Assembly (NCBI GenBank): GCA_946811185.2
Contig: OX328112.1
Location: forward strand, 22,411,558-22,475,557
Direction of reading: 5' to 3'
Length of the DNA stretch: 64,000 nt
Source: Hippopus hippopus
Taxonomy: Eukaryota; Mollusca; Bivalvia; Cardiida; Cardiidae
A program made the translations under genes and the position numbers. Shown here piece by piece: positions 21,340 to 32,400 of this stretch (within the stretch, counting starts at the first letter, position 1; each line of letters starts with the position of its first letter). Below the pieces are notes generated by a model that worked only from the letters and a program-made list of their open reading frames with translations, was not told the origin of the DNA and made no database searches.

Positions 21340-21400
21340 TTATGTAACTCTATATCAAACAATCTAAGTTTTAACAACTTAGGAAGGAGGCTTTAAACCT
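21340..21400 (-). mobile_element. TFB right-end fragment
   Basis: ATCAAACAATCTAAGTTTTA and GGAAGGAGGCTTTAA only. Confidence 0.5.
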
Positions 21401-21444
21401 CTTTTATGGACTAGAAATACAATTCACTGAAACTCTCACCGTCT

Positions 21445-21672
21445 TTAACTCTTCACCACACAATCCCGACTTTTAACAACCCTGAGGAAGAAAGCCTTTG
21501 AAAAAATTGTGAGAAAAGGAGAAAATGATGGTAACCAGCATTTTCTCCTTTTCCCGTAAAGTTTTCTACCCTTCCCAAAACAAATTTCAATTTTTGAGTC
21601 AATTTGTTTTGTCATCTGCAAATACTTTCAATTTGGTACAGTCTAAGATTTTGTTGTGTGGTAAGGTGTTAA
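21445..21672 (-). mobile_element. TFB copy
   Basis: TTAA at both ends, 228 bp, core nearly intact. Confidence 0.92.
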
Positions 21673-21875
21673 AACTTATCTTATAGCCTTGACTAAAACA
21701 GCAGATGATATACATCCAAGATTAGACTCCACATTCACATTTCGTGCATACCAAGATTAGACTGCACATACACATTTTGTGCATTCTTATCTTGATCTTG
21801 CTGTTTGAGAATGCAACTGTTTTAGCCTATGGCACTGAAATGGTTTATTGTAAAATAAAGTTTAATTTCTTACCA

Positions 21876-22146
21876 ATTGAGCAATGCTCTGCCAAAAGGG
21901 GGTTTAATGCACCTCCATGATGCATTGTACCAGGCAAGTCATCACATAATTATTGACCCATAAAATCCATTTGTCTTATAACTGACTGAATCAAGAGTTA
22001 GAATGGTCCTTTGTAATCCAGAAAACTGACCCACAGCAAAAAGTTTTGATCTGGATCAGCCTGCGTGAACTGCGCAGGATGACTTGGGTTTGATACTTTT
22101 TGCAGATACATTCAACCCCCATTTTCGCAAGCATGGTTCATTTATT
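21876..22146 (-). mobile_element. FB2 copy
   Basis: Near full length: TTGAGCAATGCTCTGCCAAA, GGATCAGCCTGCGTGAACTG, and mirrored CATTTTCGCAAGCATGGTTC. Confidence 0.85.
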
Positions 22147-22194
22147 TTGCCATGGAATAAAGTCCATATACACAATACAGCTGTGCAAATTCTT

Positions 22195-22419
22195 TACTGG
22201 GCGACAATAACTCCCGATTCATCCAAATTGAAAGTATTTGTAGATGACAAGTTAGATGTGGTTCAATCAATGCGAGTTTTTTTTTTTGGATGGGTAGAGA
22301 CCATTGATAGAAAAGGAGAAAATGAAGGTTACCAGCATTTTCTCCTGTTCACACATTATTTCCAAACGCCTTTCTCCGCTGGGTTGTTAATATGCAAGGT
22401 TGTTTGGTAAAAAGTTAAA
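22195..22419 (+). mobile_element. TFB copy
   Basis: Diverged left end, good core, right TTAA. Confidence 0.85.
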
Positions 22420-22439
22420 CAAGTTACATGTGTATTGCC

Positions 22440-22524
22440 TTACCAGCATTTTCTCTTATTCCCACAAAGTTTTAAAAAATCTTCAAAGGGTTGGTAAAAC
22501 TCGTGATTGTTTGGTAAAGTGTTA
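22440..22524 (+). mobile_element. TFB right half inserted in FB2
   Basis: Begins ACCAGCATTTTCTC and ends GTTTGGTAAAGTGTTAA, which continues straight into the FB2 word TTAATGCATGTCTGTGATGC. Confidence 0.75.
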
Positions 22525-22965
22525 ATGCATGTCTGTGATGCATTCTACCAAGCAAGTCATCTCATTATTATTGATCTGTATAATCCATTTTGTCTGACAA
22601 CAGAATGAAGGTAGATTGGTCCTCTGGCATGCAGCAAATTTACCAAAAACAGAAAGTTTCAATGCAGGTAAACCTGCTGACCTGGGCCAATACTTTTTGC
22701 AGATGCATTAACCCATTACCACACAATCCCTACTTTTGACTACCCTGAGAAAGAAGCCTTTGGAAAACATTGTGGGAAAAGGAGAAAATGCTGGTAACCA
22801 GCATTTTCTCCTTTTCCTACAATGTTTTCTACCCTTCACAAAACAATTTTAAATTTTCAGTTACTTTTATTTTGTCGTCTGCAAATGCTTTCAATTTGGA
22901 CAAACCTAAAATTTTGTCGTTTGGTAATGAGTTAAACCCCCTGTGCACAGAGCAGAGCTCAATAC
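22521..22965 (-). mobile_element. FB2 copy split by a TFB insertion
   Basis: FB2 body from TTAATGCATGTCTGTGATGC to GCAGATGCATTAA, then a TFB copy, then the FB2 end TTAAACCCCCTGTGCACAG and GAGCTC. Confidence 0.85.
22708..22935 (-). mobile_element. TFB copy inserted at TTAA of FB2
   Basis: TTAA at 22708-22711 and 22932-22935. Outside flanks GCAGATGCA and ACCCCC join to the FB2 consensus GATGCATTAAACCCCC with one TTAA. Very close in sequence to the copy at 28120 (both start TTAACCCATTACCACACAAT). Confidence 0.95.
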
Positions 22966-23139
22966 ATGTATGTCCAACAAGAGATGAAAGTAGTGAATTA
23001 AAATGCACCATGTACATCTTGCCAAAATAGAAACTTTTCAGACACTAAAACTGTTGCAAAGCGGACAAATACCCTCATCAGAACCTTGTCACTGAAGCAG
23101 CACAATCAGAGAACGGAAATTATTTTCATAACAAAGATC

Positions 23140-23466
23140 GCCTGTAACTTTGACCTTTAACCCATGTGACATAAAAACAATAGGACACCTTGGATCAATG
23201 GGCTTTTGAGTTTGAGCAAAAAAAAACTATTTTCAAAGTTATTCAGCAGCCTTGACCTTGGACCAATGTGACCCCCAAACCAATAGGCACCTCCTTGGGT
23301 CATGAGCAACACTTGTATAAAGTTTCAGAGTCCTTGAAAGAAGATGTAGCTTTTGAAATAGAGCATGGAAACAAAAAAGTCTATAAAGAGACGGATTGAC
23401 GGACGGATGGACAGACAGACATGGTGAAACCAGTATACCCCATCTACTTCGTAGGTGTGGGGTATA
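23140..23466 (+). repeat. Dispersed repeat ending in ACGGACGGATGG and a short inverted tail
   Basis: GACCTTTAACCCATGTGACA, GGCACCTCCTTGGGTCATGA, then GACGGATTGACGGACGGATG and ATACCCCATCTACTTCGTAG with mirrored GTGGGGTAT. A common layout of invertebrate non-autonomous repeats. Confidence 0.7.
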
Positions 23467-23627
23467 ACAAGGCATCTAAAATCAACCTTACTTAGGTCAA
23501 GTATTTTTTTCTAAAAGATGAGATGTGTTACATTTTACAAAACAGACATGAAAAAATACAATGAAAACGATTTAAAAATCTGTCAACAGCTGGGGTATAA
23601 GAAATTGTATTAGTATAGTATTCTGAA

Positions 23628-23949
23628 CGCTTTACAACCCAGTCCCATGTCTTGACAACCCTGGAGAAGATAGCTATTGAAAACATTGTAGGAAATGGAG
23701 AAAATGCATAAAAGAGGTAAAAAGATACCTCTTTAATAAAATCCCGATTTTGAAGGACCTCCAGGGAGTGATTTTCGAAAACATTGTTATAAAAGCAGAA
23801 AATGCTGGTGAACAGCATTTACTCCTTTTCAAACAACATTCCAGAACCGTTCACACACAAAGCTCACCATTTGAATTATTTATAATTTGTTTTCTGCAAA
23901 TGCTTTGAAATTAAAGCAATCTAACATTTTATTGTTTTGTAATGAGTTA
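23628..23949 (-). mobile_element. TFB, one half copy plus one full copy
   Basis: A half copy (23628-23710) is followed by a diverged full copy (about 23729-23949) in the same orientation; the second ends TAATGAGTTAA. Confidence 0.75.
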
Positions 23950-23988
23950 ACACAGCTGCATTTTATGAAACAATTATAATTTCAACAA

Positions 23989-24886
23989 GAGGAACATGAT
24001 GGCCCTGTATCGCTCCACTGGCTAATACGTAAAATCCCTACATGCCAAACATTACAATACTTGGCCAATTGGTTTTGAACATAAGACCCCTGAGGCAGGA
24101 CTAAAATTGGTAGCCCTAGTTCTTATGTTTAGTAACAAAAAGATTTCTAAAGATTTCACTATATTAGCCCACATAAAACTTCTGACCCCTGGGGTTGGAT
24201 CAAATTTGACCCTAGGGCTATAATATGGGCACTCTTGGTAGAGGCCCACTAGATAAAGCCACATGCAAAATTTGGTAGCCCTAGGCTTTATGACTAAGTA
24301 CAGGGAGATTTCTAAAGTTTTCTCTATATAAGCCCATATAAAACTTGTGACCCCCGGGATGGGGTCAAATTTGACCCCAGGGCTGTAAGTTGGGCACCCT
24401 TGTTAGAGGCCCACTAAATAAAGCCCAATGCAAAATTTGGTAACCCTAGGCCTTATGGCTAGGTACAGGAAGATTTCTAAATTTTTCTCTATATAAGCCC
24501 ATGTAAAACTTGTGATCCGGGGCAGGGTCAAATTTGACCCAAGGGCTATAATTTGAAGAAACTTGATAGAAGTCTACTAGATAAAGCTACATGCCATTTT
24601 TGGTAGCTCTAGGCCTTATGGTTTCAAACAAGAAGATTTTCAAAGATCTCCAATATTTTCAAGTTTTGTTGCCAAGGCAACCAGAGTTTTTGAAGGAATC
24701 AATTCTTTCAGGAAATTCTGAAGAGGACCATGGCAGGATCATTTCTGTACAGTTTCATCAAAATTGGATAGGTATGTTCAGAGAAGAAGAAGTTTAAAAC
24801 AAAAGTTAACGCACGGACGCACCAATGCACAACGGACACCGGACCATGACATAAGCCCGCTGGCCATCGGCCAGTGGAGCTAATAA
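23989..24886 (+). mobile_element. Family I element of ~170-bp units
   Basis: Starts CAAGAGGAACATGATGGCCC..CTCCACTGGC and ends ACCAATGCACAACGGACACC..GGCCAGTGGAGCTAA. Four units of the TAAAACTTGTGACCCC type. Confidence 0.85.
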
Positions 24887-24980
24887 AAACTATTGCACAT
24901 TTTCTAATACATGACATATTTTGGTGGTTAGCTTTGAAAATTAAAAGAAAAACAAGCTGTTTAACATACTTTACAACCAT

Positions 24981-25208
24981 TTACTCTTTACCAAATGACA
25001 AAATTTTAGACTAATCCAAATTGTAAGCACTTGCAGACGACAATATAAACGCGACTCAAAATTTGAAATTTGTTTTGGAAAGTATACAAAACATTGTGGG
25101 AAAAGGAGAAAATGCTGGTAACCAGCATTTTCTCCTTTTCCCACAATGTTTTCAAAAGCTTTCTTTTTCAGGGTTGTTGAAAGTTGGGATTGTATGGTAA
25201 AGGGTTAA
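24981..25208 (+). mobile_element. TFB copy, perfect core
   Basis: Core palindrome appears perfect from AAAACATTGTGGGAAAAGGA to its mirror; right TTAA intact. First of a dense cluster to 26163. Confidence 0.92.
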
Positions 25209-25241
25209 AACACACATAAACCTCCATACTGCTGAAAACTT

Positions 25242-25408
25242 TAAACTCTTTACCCATTACCATACAATCCTGAGTTTTAATGAACCTGAAGGATGCTTTT
25301 GAAAACAACGTTTTCTATCCAATCAAAAAATTTCAGGTCATTTGTTTCACCTTTCAACTTATCATAATAATGCTTGCAATTTAGAAAAGTCTGAAACTTA
25401 TCATTTAA
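25242..25408 (-). mobile_element. TFB copy lacking the core palindrome
   Basis: Both ends are present but GAAAACAACGTTTTC replaces the 65-bp core. This looks like deletion of the hairpin down to its base. Confidence 0.8.
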
Positions 25409-25631
25409 CTCTTTACTACACAATCCCGAATTTTAACGAACCTGGGGAGGAAGCCTTTTTAAAACATTGTGTGAAAAGGAGAAATGCTGGTTACCAGGAT
25501 TTCTCCCGTTCCCATAATGTTTTCTGCCCTCCCTAAAACAAATGTCGGTTTTTGAGTTACATTTATTTTGTCATCTAAAAATGCTTTCAATTTTGACAAA
25601 TCTAAAATTTTGTTATGTGGTAAAGAATTAC
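25405..25631 (-). mobile_element. TFB copy
   Basis: Adjacent to the previous copy with a single TTAA between; core diverged. Confidence 0.88.
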
Positions 25632-25855
25632 CTCTACCAAACGACCAAATTTTTTGACTTGTCCAAATTCAAAGCTTGTGCAGACAATAATTTAAATGTG
25701 GCTCAAATGAAGGACTTTGTTTTTGATGGAGTAGAAAACATTGTGGAAAAAGAAGAAAATGCTGGTTACCAGCATTTTCTCCTTTTCCCACAGTGTCTTC
25801 CAAAGCCTCCTTTCCTATGATTGTTAAAACTCGGGATTATGTGGTAAAGAGTTAA
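25628..25855 (+). mobile_element. TFB copy
   Basis: Back to back with the previous copy, TTAC/TTAA ends, core good. Confidence 0.9.
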
Positions 25856-26163
25856 GAATTAAAAAATATTAAAACTGTCCAAAATAAAAGCATTTGCAGA
25901 CAATAAATTAACCGTCATTATAATGACGGGATTTGTCTCAATTGAAACGAATTGTCTCAGATAGGGTAGAAAACATCATGATAAAAGGAGAAAATGCTAG
26001 GATGTTTTCCTTTTGCCACAATTGTGGTAACCAGCATTTTCTCCATTTCCTACAATATTTTTCTACTCTATGACAGACAAATTTCATGTTAAGTGTAATA
26101 TCTGTTTACTGAAAATGCTTTCAACTTAGACAAGGCTAAACTTTTGTTGTCTGATAAAGTGTA
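25856..26163. mobile_element. Composite TFB with two left ends
   Basis: Starts with a left arm in + orientation and ends with a left arm in - orientation, with a rearranged core (GAAAATGCTAGG..TGTGGTAACCAGCA) between. Looks like a recombination product of inverted copies. Confidence 0.7.
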
Positions 26164-26208
26164 AGTGTGTGAAATTCCGTCTTATGAAGTGAAATTGTGA
26201 TAATGAGA

Positions 26209-26471
26209 CATATGAGTCATGCTCTGTGAAAAAGGAGTTAAATGCATCTGCAACATTCATGAACCCATGTCAGCCTGTGCTGTCTTTGCAGACTGATTTG
26301 AGTCGAAACTTTTTGCTATTTGTTATTTTTCAGCATAACCAAGGACCATTCTACCTCCAGATTTAGTAGTTGTAAGACAATTTGGATTCTATGGTTCCCT
26401 GTGTGATGACTGTTTGATATAGTGCATCATGGACATTCATAAAACCCCATTTTGCCAGAGCTTCGCTCATA
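26209..26471 (+). mobile_element. FB2 copy
   Basis: Both ends visible: ATGAGTCATGCTCTGTGAAA and mirrored CAGAGCTTCGCTCAT. Confidence 0.85.
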
Positions 26472-26730
26472 TCTTTGCCATCTATGGTCCGAGGTATAAT
26501 GGGTTGGGGCTGGTGTGACTTTCTGTTTCTTTTTTCTGATTAGAATTTGAATTTATAAATTCAGGAATAAATTATAGATGATAATACACATACACTCATG
26601 AATATACATGAAACACAATACATAAAAACAATGGCAAGACACAAACTATAAAGTGAAACCTGGATAGTTTAAATATGTAATCAATCCAATACACAGTCAA
26701 ACCTGCATTATGCAAGCAGTTAAAAAAACT
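26472..26730. other. Intergenic, nothing recognised
   Basis: AT-rich sequence without features. Confidence 0.4.
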
Positions 26731-26734
26731 TGCT

Positions 26735-26923
26735 TAACCCTTTACCACACATATCCGATTTTCAATGACCTTGAGGAAGAACGCTTTTGAAAACATTGTG
26801 GGAAAAGGAGAAAATGTTTATTTCTCATCTGCAACTGCTTTGAATTTGGACAGGTCTACATTGCTTTCAATATTTTTCTCTCTCAAGATCTTAAAAGTCA
26901 AGACTGTGTGGTAAAGGATTAAT
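26735..26923. mobile_element. Mosaic TFB with two right ends
   Basis: Left side TTAACCCTTTACCACACATA and right side AGACTGTGTGGTAAAGGATT are both the right-type end; the core is half deleted. Confidence 0.75.
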
Positions 26924-26937
26924 ATAGGCGGCCAAGA

Positions 26938-27268
26938 CAAGTTTGACTGTGTATCAATTAGTTCTTGACTATGTATTAATCAATTCCTGACTTTGTATCA
27001 ATCATTTCTTGACTGTGTATCAATCAATTCTTGACTGTGTACCAACCAATTCTTGACTGTGTACAAATCAATTTTTGACTATGTATAAACCATTTCTTGA
27101 CTGGAATCAATCAATTCTTGACTGTGTTTCAATCAATTCTTGACGGTGTATAAATCAATTCTTGACTGTGTATGAACCAATTCTTGACTGTGTATAAATC
27201 AATTCTTGACTGTGTATCAACCAATTCTTGACTGTGTATCAATCAATTCTTGATTGTGCATCAATTAA
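26938..27268 (+). repeat. 22-bp minisatellite
   Basis: About 14 degenerate units of TTCTTGACTGTGTATCAATC plus two bases, head to tail, with unit lengths of 20-23 bp. No coding potential. Confidence 0.93.
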
Positions 27269-27471
27269 TTCTGAGTAGGAGCTTGAACAGATATGTTTTT
27301 TGGAATAAAAGTATTTCACTGCTGACAGACTATATATGGATCAAATTAATCGGATGGAATTTGCCAAAAACATTGAGAGACCAGCAATCTGATAACTAAT
27401 ATCAATACTGCACCAAATCATCTCTGACAAGTGAATGTTTTACCTTTATGATTCCAGAATTCTAACAAAGC

Positions 27472-27701
27472 TTTTACCCTTTACCAAACAATTGCCAATT
27501 TTAATGACCCTGCGAAAAAAATCCTTTAGAAAAGGAGAAAATGCCTGTAACCAGCATATTCTCTTTTTCTCACAAAATTTTCTATTCTGTCAAAGGCAAG
27601 GTACATCACTTGACCCCCCCCCCTTTTCATTTTCATTTTCATCTGCAAATGCTTTCAATTTGGACTGGTCTAAAACATTTTTCATGTGGTAAAGGCTTAA
27701 A
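27472..27701 (-). mobile_element. TFB copy
   Basis: Full length, diverged, with a C run inserted at about 27606. Confidence 0.85.
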
Positions 27702-27782
27702 TGTTCTGCTACTAAAATGGTCACATTGATGAAATGTAAAGTATATCACTTACTCTTGCAGAGGGAAAAAACAGGCGTAGAT

Positions 27783-27905
27783 TAACCCTTTATCAAATAA
27801 TTCTGCCCTTATCAATGTTGAGGAAGTACACATTTGGCAACATTGTGGGAAAGTGCAATATGCTGGTTACTAGTATTTTCCCTTTTTCCCCACAATGTTT
27901 GTTTG
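27783..27905 (-). mobile_element. TFB right half
   Basis: TTAACCCTTTATCAAATAAT through the core; stops at GTTTGTTTGACTGG. Confidence 0.75.
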
Positions 27906-28029
27906 ACTGGTTTTTGTCATGGCATTTTGTCTGGCATTTTGTTGTGTATAAGTCATATGTTCTTTGGATATTTAATTTCGCAGAAAGATATTTTTTTCTT
28001 CTGTCTTTTCTTGTGTAATGCCTTTTTAT

Positions 28030-28415
28030 CATGAAGAAAATGCTGATAACCAGCATTTTCTCCTTTTCCAACAATGTTTACCACCTTTTGGCAGACAAAG
28101 CATACCATCTGAGCTACATTTAACCCATTACCACACAATCCCTACTTTTGACGACCCTGAGAAAGAAGCCTTTAGAAAACATTGTGGGAAAAGGAGAAAA
28201 TGCTGGTAACCAGCATTTTCTCCTTTTCCCACAATGTTTTCTACCCTTCACAAAACAAATTTCAAATTTTCAGTCACTTTTATTTTGTCGTCTGCAAATG
28301 CTTTCGATTTGGACTGGTCTAAAATATTGTCGTTTGGTAATGAGTTAATATGTTGTCTGCAAGTGCTTTCAATACAGACAAGTCTAAAAAAAATTTTTGT
28401 TCAGAAAAGGATTAA
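28030..28415 (-). mobile_element. TFB copy split by another TFB
   Basis: Core and arm up to GAGCTACATTTAA, then the inserted copy, then TTAATATGTTGTCTGCAAGT to a terminal TTAA. Its own right-type end is missing. Confidence 0.88.
28120..28348 (-). mobile_element. TFB copy nested in another TFB at TTAA
   Basis: 229 bp with TTAA at 28120-28123 and 28345-28348. The core is perfect as far as I can read it. Closest relative in the window is 22708-22935. Confidence 0.95.
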
Positions 28416-28690
28416 ATATGGATGAAAGGACGGAATTTGTCCAAAGAATTGAGGGAAAAGCCATCTAACAGTTACTATGAATGTTGCCCTAATTTTACCT
28501 CACACAAATGAATATTTAACATATTACACTCTATAATTCTAACAAAGCTTTTAATGTTCTGCCACAAAAGGAATCATTTGATGTAAAGAATAACACTTAC
28601 TCCTCTAAAGAAAGAAACTAGAAATATGCTGAAAGGTGATAAAAGATTAGGAATGATGTCACTGCTGGACACTACCATAAGCTCAAAATC
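28416..28690. other. Downstream flank of alpha-catulin, nothing recognised
   Basis: AT-rich sequence, similar in words (GGAATTTGCCAAAAACATTG..GAGGG) to 27355-27470, which suggests an unrecognised repeat. Confidence 0.35.
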
Positions 28691-28694
28691 TAAG

Positions 28695-28926
28695 CCTTGA
28701 TCAAACAATCCAGAGTATTAATGAGCACCTATCGAAAACGCCTTTTGAAAACACTGTGGGGGAAAAAGAGAAAATGCTGGTAACCAGCATTTTCTCCTTT
28801 TTTCCCCACAATGTTTTCCACCCTTTCACAGATAAATTTCATCAATTTCAACTTCATTTTATTTTACAACTACAAATGCTGAAATTTTTGAAGAATCTGA
28901 AATTTTTTTTCTGGTAAAGAGTTCAA
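28695..28926 (-). mobile_element. TFB copy
   Basis: Core with extended G/C steps (TGTGGGGGAAAAAGAG and its mirror), so both arms kept matching. Confidence 0.88.
28858..28863 (-). promoter_or_regulatory. Possible alpha-catulin poly(A) signal inside a TFB copy
   Basis: AATAAA on the minus strand about 345 bp after the stop, lying within a TFB foldback copy. I saw no closer hexamer downstream of the stop. Use of this site is a guess. Confidence 0.2.
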
Positions 28927-28964
28927 CCAATGCCATATCAAAATGACATTTTTACGCCATAGCA

Positions 28965-29062
28965 GAAGACACATTTTGAAAACATTTTGGGGAAAGGAGC
29001 TATTGCTTATCAAAAGCAAATGATCTCTTTATCTCCACAATGCTTTCCATGAATCAGTTACA
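28965..29062 (-). mobile_element. TFB fragment
   Basis: Core only, with an altered loop (GCTTATCAAAAGC). Confidence 0.5.
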
Positions 29063-29206
29063 CAGAGAAAGCTATTTTCCTTTCTCCTAAATGTTTCTGC
29101 AATTTTTGTTAGTTGAATAATTTAGCAGTATGTATATAAATAGTTTTTATGGGAATGGCTAAGAGAACCATCAATGACAAAATAAAAATGCAGAGCTGAA
29201 CAAATG

Positions 29207-29419
29207 TTACGTTTCAAAACTAGAACCACGCATAAAAAGTCGGCTCTCAGACTGGGAATGCGGTGAGGAGAACATGGACTCAGTCTCACTATGGGAACGA
29301 CCTTCATATGACCTTCGCCCATCATAGGATTTCTGACCTGGACCTTGACCTTCAAATGACCTTTGGTTTCGCCAGCCCATGGATCCACCTACCGGTGATT
29401 TTCTGTAATCTATACTGAA
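29207..29419 (-). CDS. ctnnal1: Alpha-catulin exon e16 (tail and stop)
   Basis: 213 bp ending in TAA at 29207-29209. Encodes a 70-residue polar tail with SYDGRRSYEGRSHSETES, rich in Ser, Arg and Gly and probably disordered. I do not recognise this tail in vertebrate homologues. Confidence 0.9.
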   Translation of the reverse strand, partial: FSIDYRKSPVGGSMGWRNQRSFEGQGPGQKSYDGRRSYEGRSHSETESMFSSPHSQSESRLFMRGSSFET

Positions 29420-32400
29420 CTGCAATAGTAAGCAAAAAAGTAAACTTACAACTATTCATGGGTTCAAAGGTATTTTTTCTAAAAACAGCCTACAGCTGCT
29501 GATGTTTAGCGAAAAAAAAAAATCACCACCATAACACATGCTCGAGGGCTGATTGATCATTTGTGAGTCAAGGAGATATTGCATTACTTTTCTTTTCTTG
29601 ACCATACATCAGGTCCTCAACTGCATGTTTGATGTCATCATCTGACTGAAAATGGGTACAGGAAATGGACTTTTTCAATTTTGGGAGCAGATGAGAGTCT
29701 GATGGAGTGAAATCAAGAAAATACGGCAGATGTTCAGCCATAATCTTATGCAAATATTGAATCACTGCTCTTCCAGAGATTCTGTACATTTTTCAAAAGT
29801 CACTTGCCTTGTTTAGAGTGCTACTTCTTCGACATAAACTGACCAAATGACACCACTCCTCGACTAAATAGCCTTAAATAGAAAGGGAATAGACAACTTA
29901 TCAATCAGCCCTTATACCACAAGGGTAGCTAATGTGACTAAAAAACAATAAAGGATGTTTTCAAGCAATACCAACCTTTGTAGCACACACAAAACAGACA
30001 GTGACAACTTTGGCAATAGCATTCATGAGATTTTTGGTCTCCTGTATGGCTCCATCCACCTGCAATAAAACCATGTGGTTGTCAATTTTATTCATATGAA
30101 ACAAAATAATAATAATGTACAGTGTTTAAGTGGTCTGACTTTATTGTTTTCTTCAACAAGTCAACCTTTTTGAAAGCTGGCTTCTTCCTTTAACATCATT
30201 AACTCTTTCCCACATGACAAAATTCTAGTCTCTTTATGACACCATATCAAATGTTACTCAAAACATGAAATTATTCCATCAAAAGTTAGAAAAAAATAGT
30301 GGGGAAAAGGGGAGCCTTTCCTCCTTTTCCCATAATATTTTCAAAGGCCTTCTTCCTTAGAGTCGCAAAAACTCAGAATCATCGGTAAAGAGTCAAACCC
30401 TGAGATTGTTTGGTAAGAATGTTGGCTTACCTTATTAAATGTAGCAGATTTGCCAAAGGTTGCTGCCTTTAGTGTGGTATGAAGATTCTGACAGCAAGTT
30501 GGAATTCTTTCTACATGGCTGAACAAGTCCTCTTTCTGTGGACACATTGGGACCTGCAAGAAATACCGGTACACACACTTTCATCCTTTCCCAAATAAAG
30601 TTAGTGTTTTAAGGAACTCTGAGGTAAAAGGCTTTTAAAAACACTGTTTGAAAAGAAAAATTCTTGTAACCAGCATTATTTCCTTTTCCCTCAAGGTTTT
30701 GAAGTCTTTCATCAAAGACGAATCAAATCAAATTATTTCAGCCATATCAATTTGTCATCTGCAACAGATTTGAACGCTTTATGGTGTGGTGGAGACTGGG
30801 TAACCAGCTTTTTTCCTTTCCCAACAATGTTTTCAAAGGCCTTTCCCATCAGATTCATTGAAAAACACTGGCTATTTTGCCAAAAGAAACATATTATTAC
30901 ATGCACACAACTCGTATGTCTTGCAACAGATTTATTCTGAAAATATTGTGAAAGAAGGAGCTTGGTAACCAGCATAATTTCCTTTCCCACAATCTTTTCT
31001 ACTATTACAAAGAAAAATCTCAACCTTTGAGCCACATTTAAATTGTTATTTTCAAAAGCATTTGATATGAGTCAATCTAGAAATTTTGTTGTCTGGTAAA
31101 AATTTAACACAATGACTACGAATTACTCAGGGAATAAATAAAACACTATTAAAAAAAAATATTCTATTCTTCAATACCTTGGCAAATATCGAAATATCGA
31201 CGGATAGAGTGCTTTTTCCATGGGTAAAGATTTCATGCATACAAAAAATTTGAGAAGTAGTTCTTGCTTTCAATGAATACTAGTAGGTCCCGACTACTAA
31301 CACTGACAAATCTTACCCTGTTAGCAAAGTCTCTCACGGTTCTATAAAGCTTCTTTCCCTCCTCCGCAAAGTACTCTGCCTGGACAAACAGATCTTGTGT
31401 TGTTTTTAATGGACCTTCTCCTCGTGTGAACAAATACATGGAAAATGCCATACTGAAATAAGAATTCGGATTTATTTTACCACATAATCCTGACTTTTAA
31501 CAAGCTGGAGAAAGAAAGCCTTTGAAAACATTGTGGGAAAATGAGAAAATGCTGGTAACCGGCATTTTCTCTTTTTCCCACAATGTTTTCTACCCCTCCT
31601 AAAATAAATTTCAATTTTGTCATCTGCAAATGCTTTTAATTTGGACAAGTCTAAAATTTTGTCTTTTGGTAAAGAGTTCAGGGACTGAATCTTAATGAGC
31701 AAGTTTTCCTTTTGCCAAAAAAAAAGTGTAATCTCAATTATACACGTGTGACACCTAAATTTATGGTGATGTTTCAGAAGTCTGCCAAAAATCTGTGTCA
31801 ACAGGTTGAATCATTTAGATGAGTCATGCTGTGACAAAAGGGGGTTTAATGCATCTTCATGATGCATCATACCAAGCAAGTCATCATATAAATATGGATT
31901 CATAAAATCCATTTGGTCTAAAAAAGCGATTGAATCATGAGGTAGAATGGTCCCTTGACATGTAGAAAACTGACCAATAGCAAAAACGTTTCTATCAAAG
32001 TTAACCTGACCGGACTGCACAGGCTGGTGTGGGTCAATTATTTTTTGCAGATGTATCAAATTCCCTCTTCACACAGCAAGGCTCGTATTTCTTTTCTACT
32101 GACAGAAAAAATTTCATTTCTTTGGCATAGTCACAAGGCAAGACAACAGAGCCCCAGCCTTGCACTAATTACCAACTGACTGATGGTGTTTTGTGACACT
32201 ATCAAAACTATTTCAGTCAAAACACTGGAACAGCTCACATATCAACATCTTTTCTAGGCTTCAACAGTACCAGTCTGGTCCTCCGCCATGCCTTGCCTAC
32301 AGGCTTTCCCATGTACAACTAGCTATACTGAACTTATGGAACCAAGGTAAGGCATACATAATAATTTACCAGACAATATGTTTCAGCAACTACATGGAGG

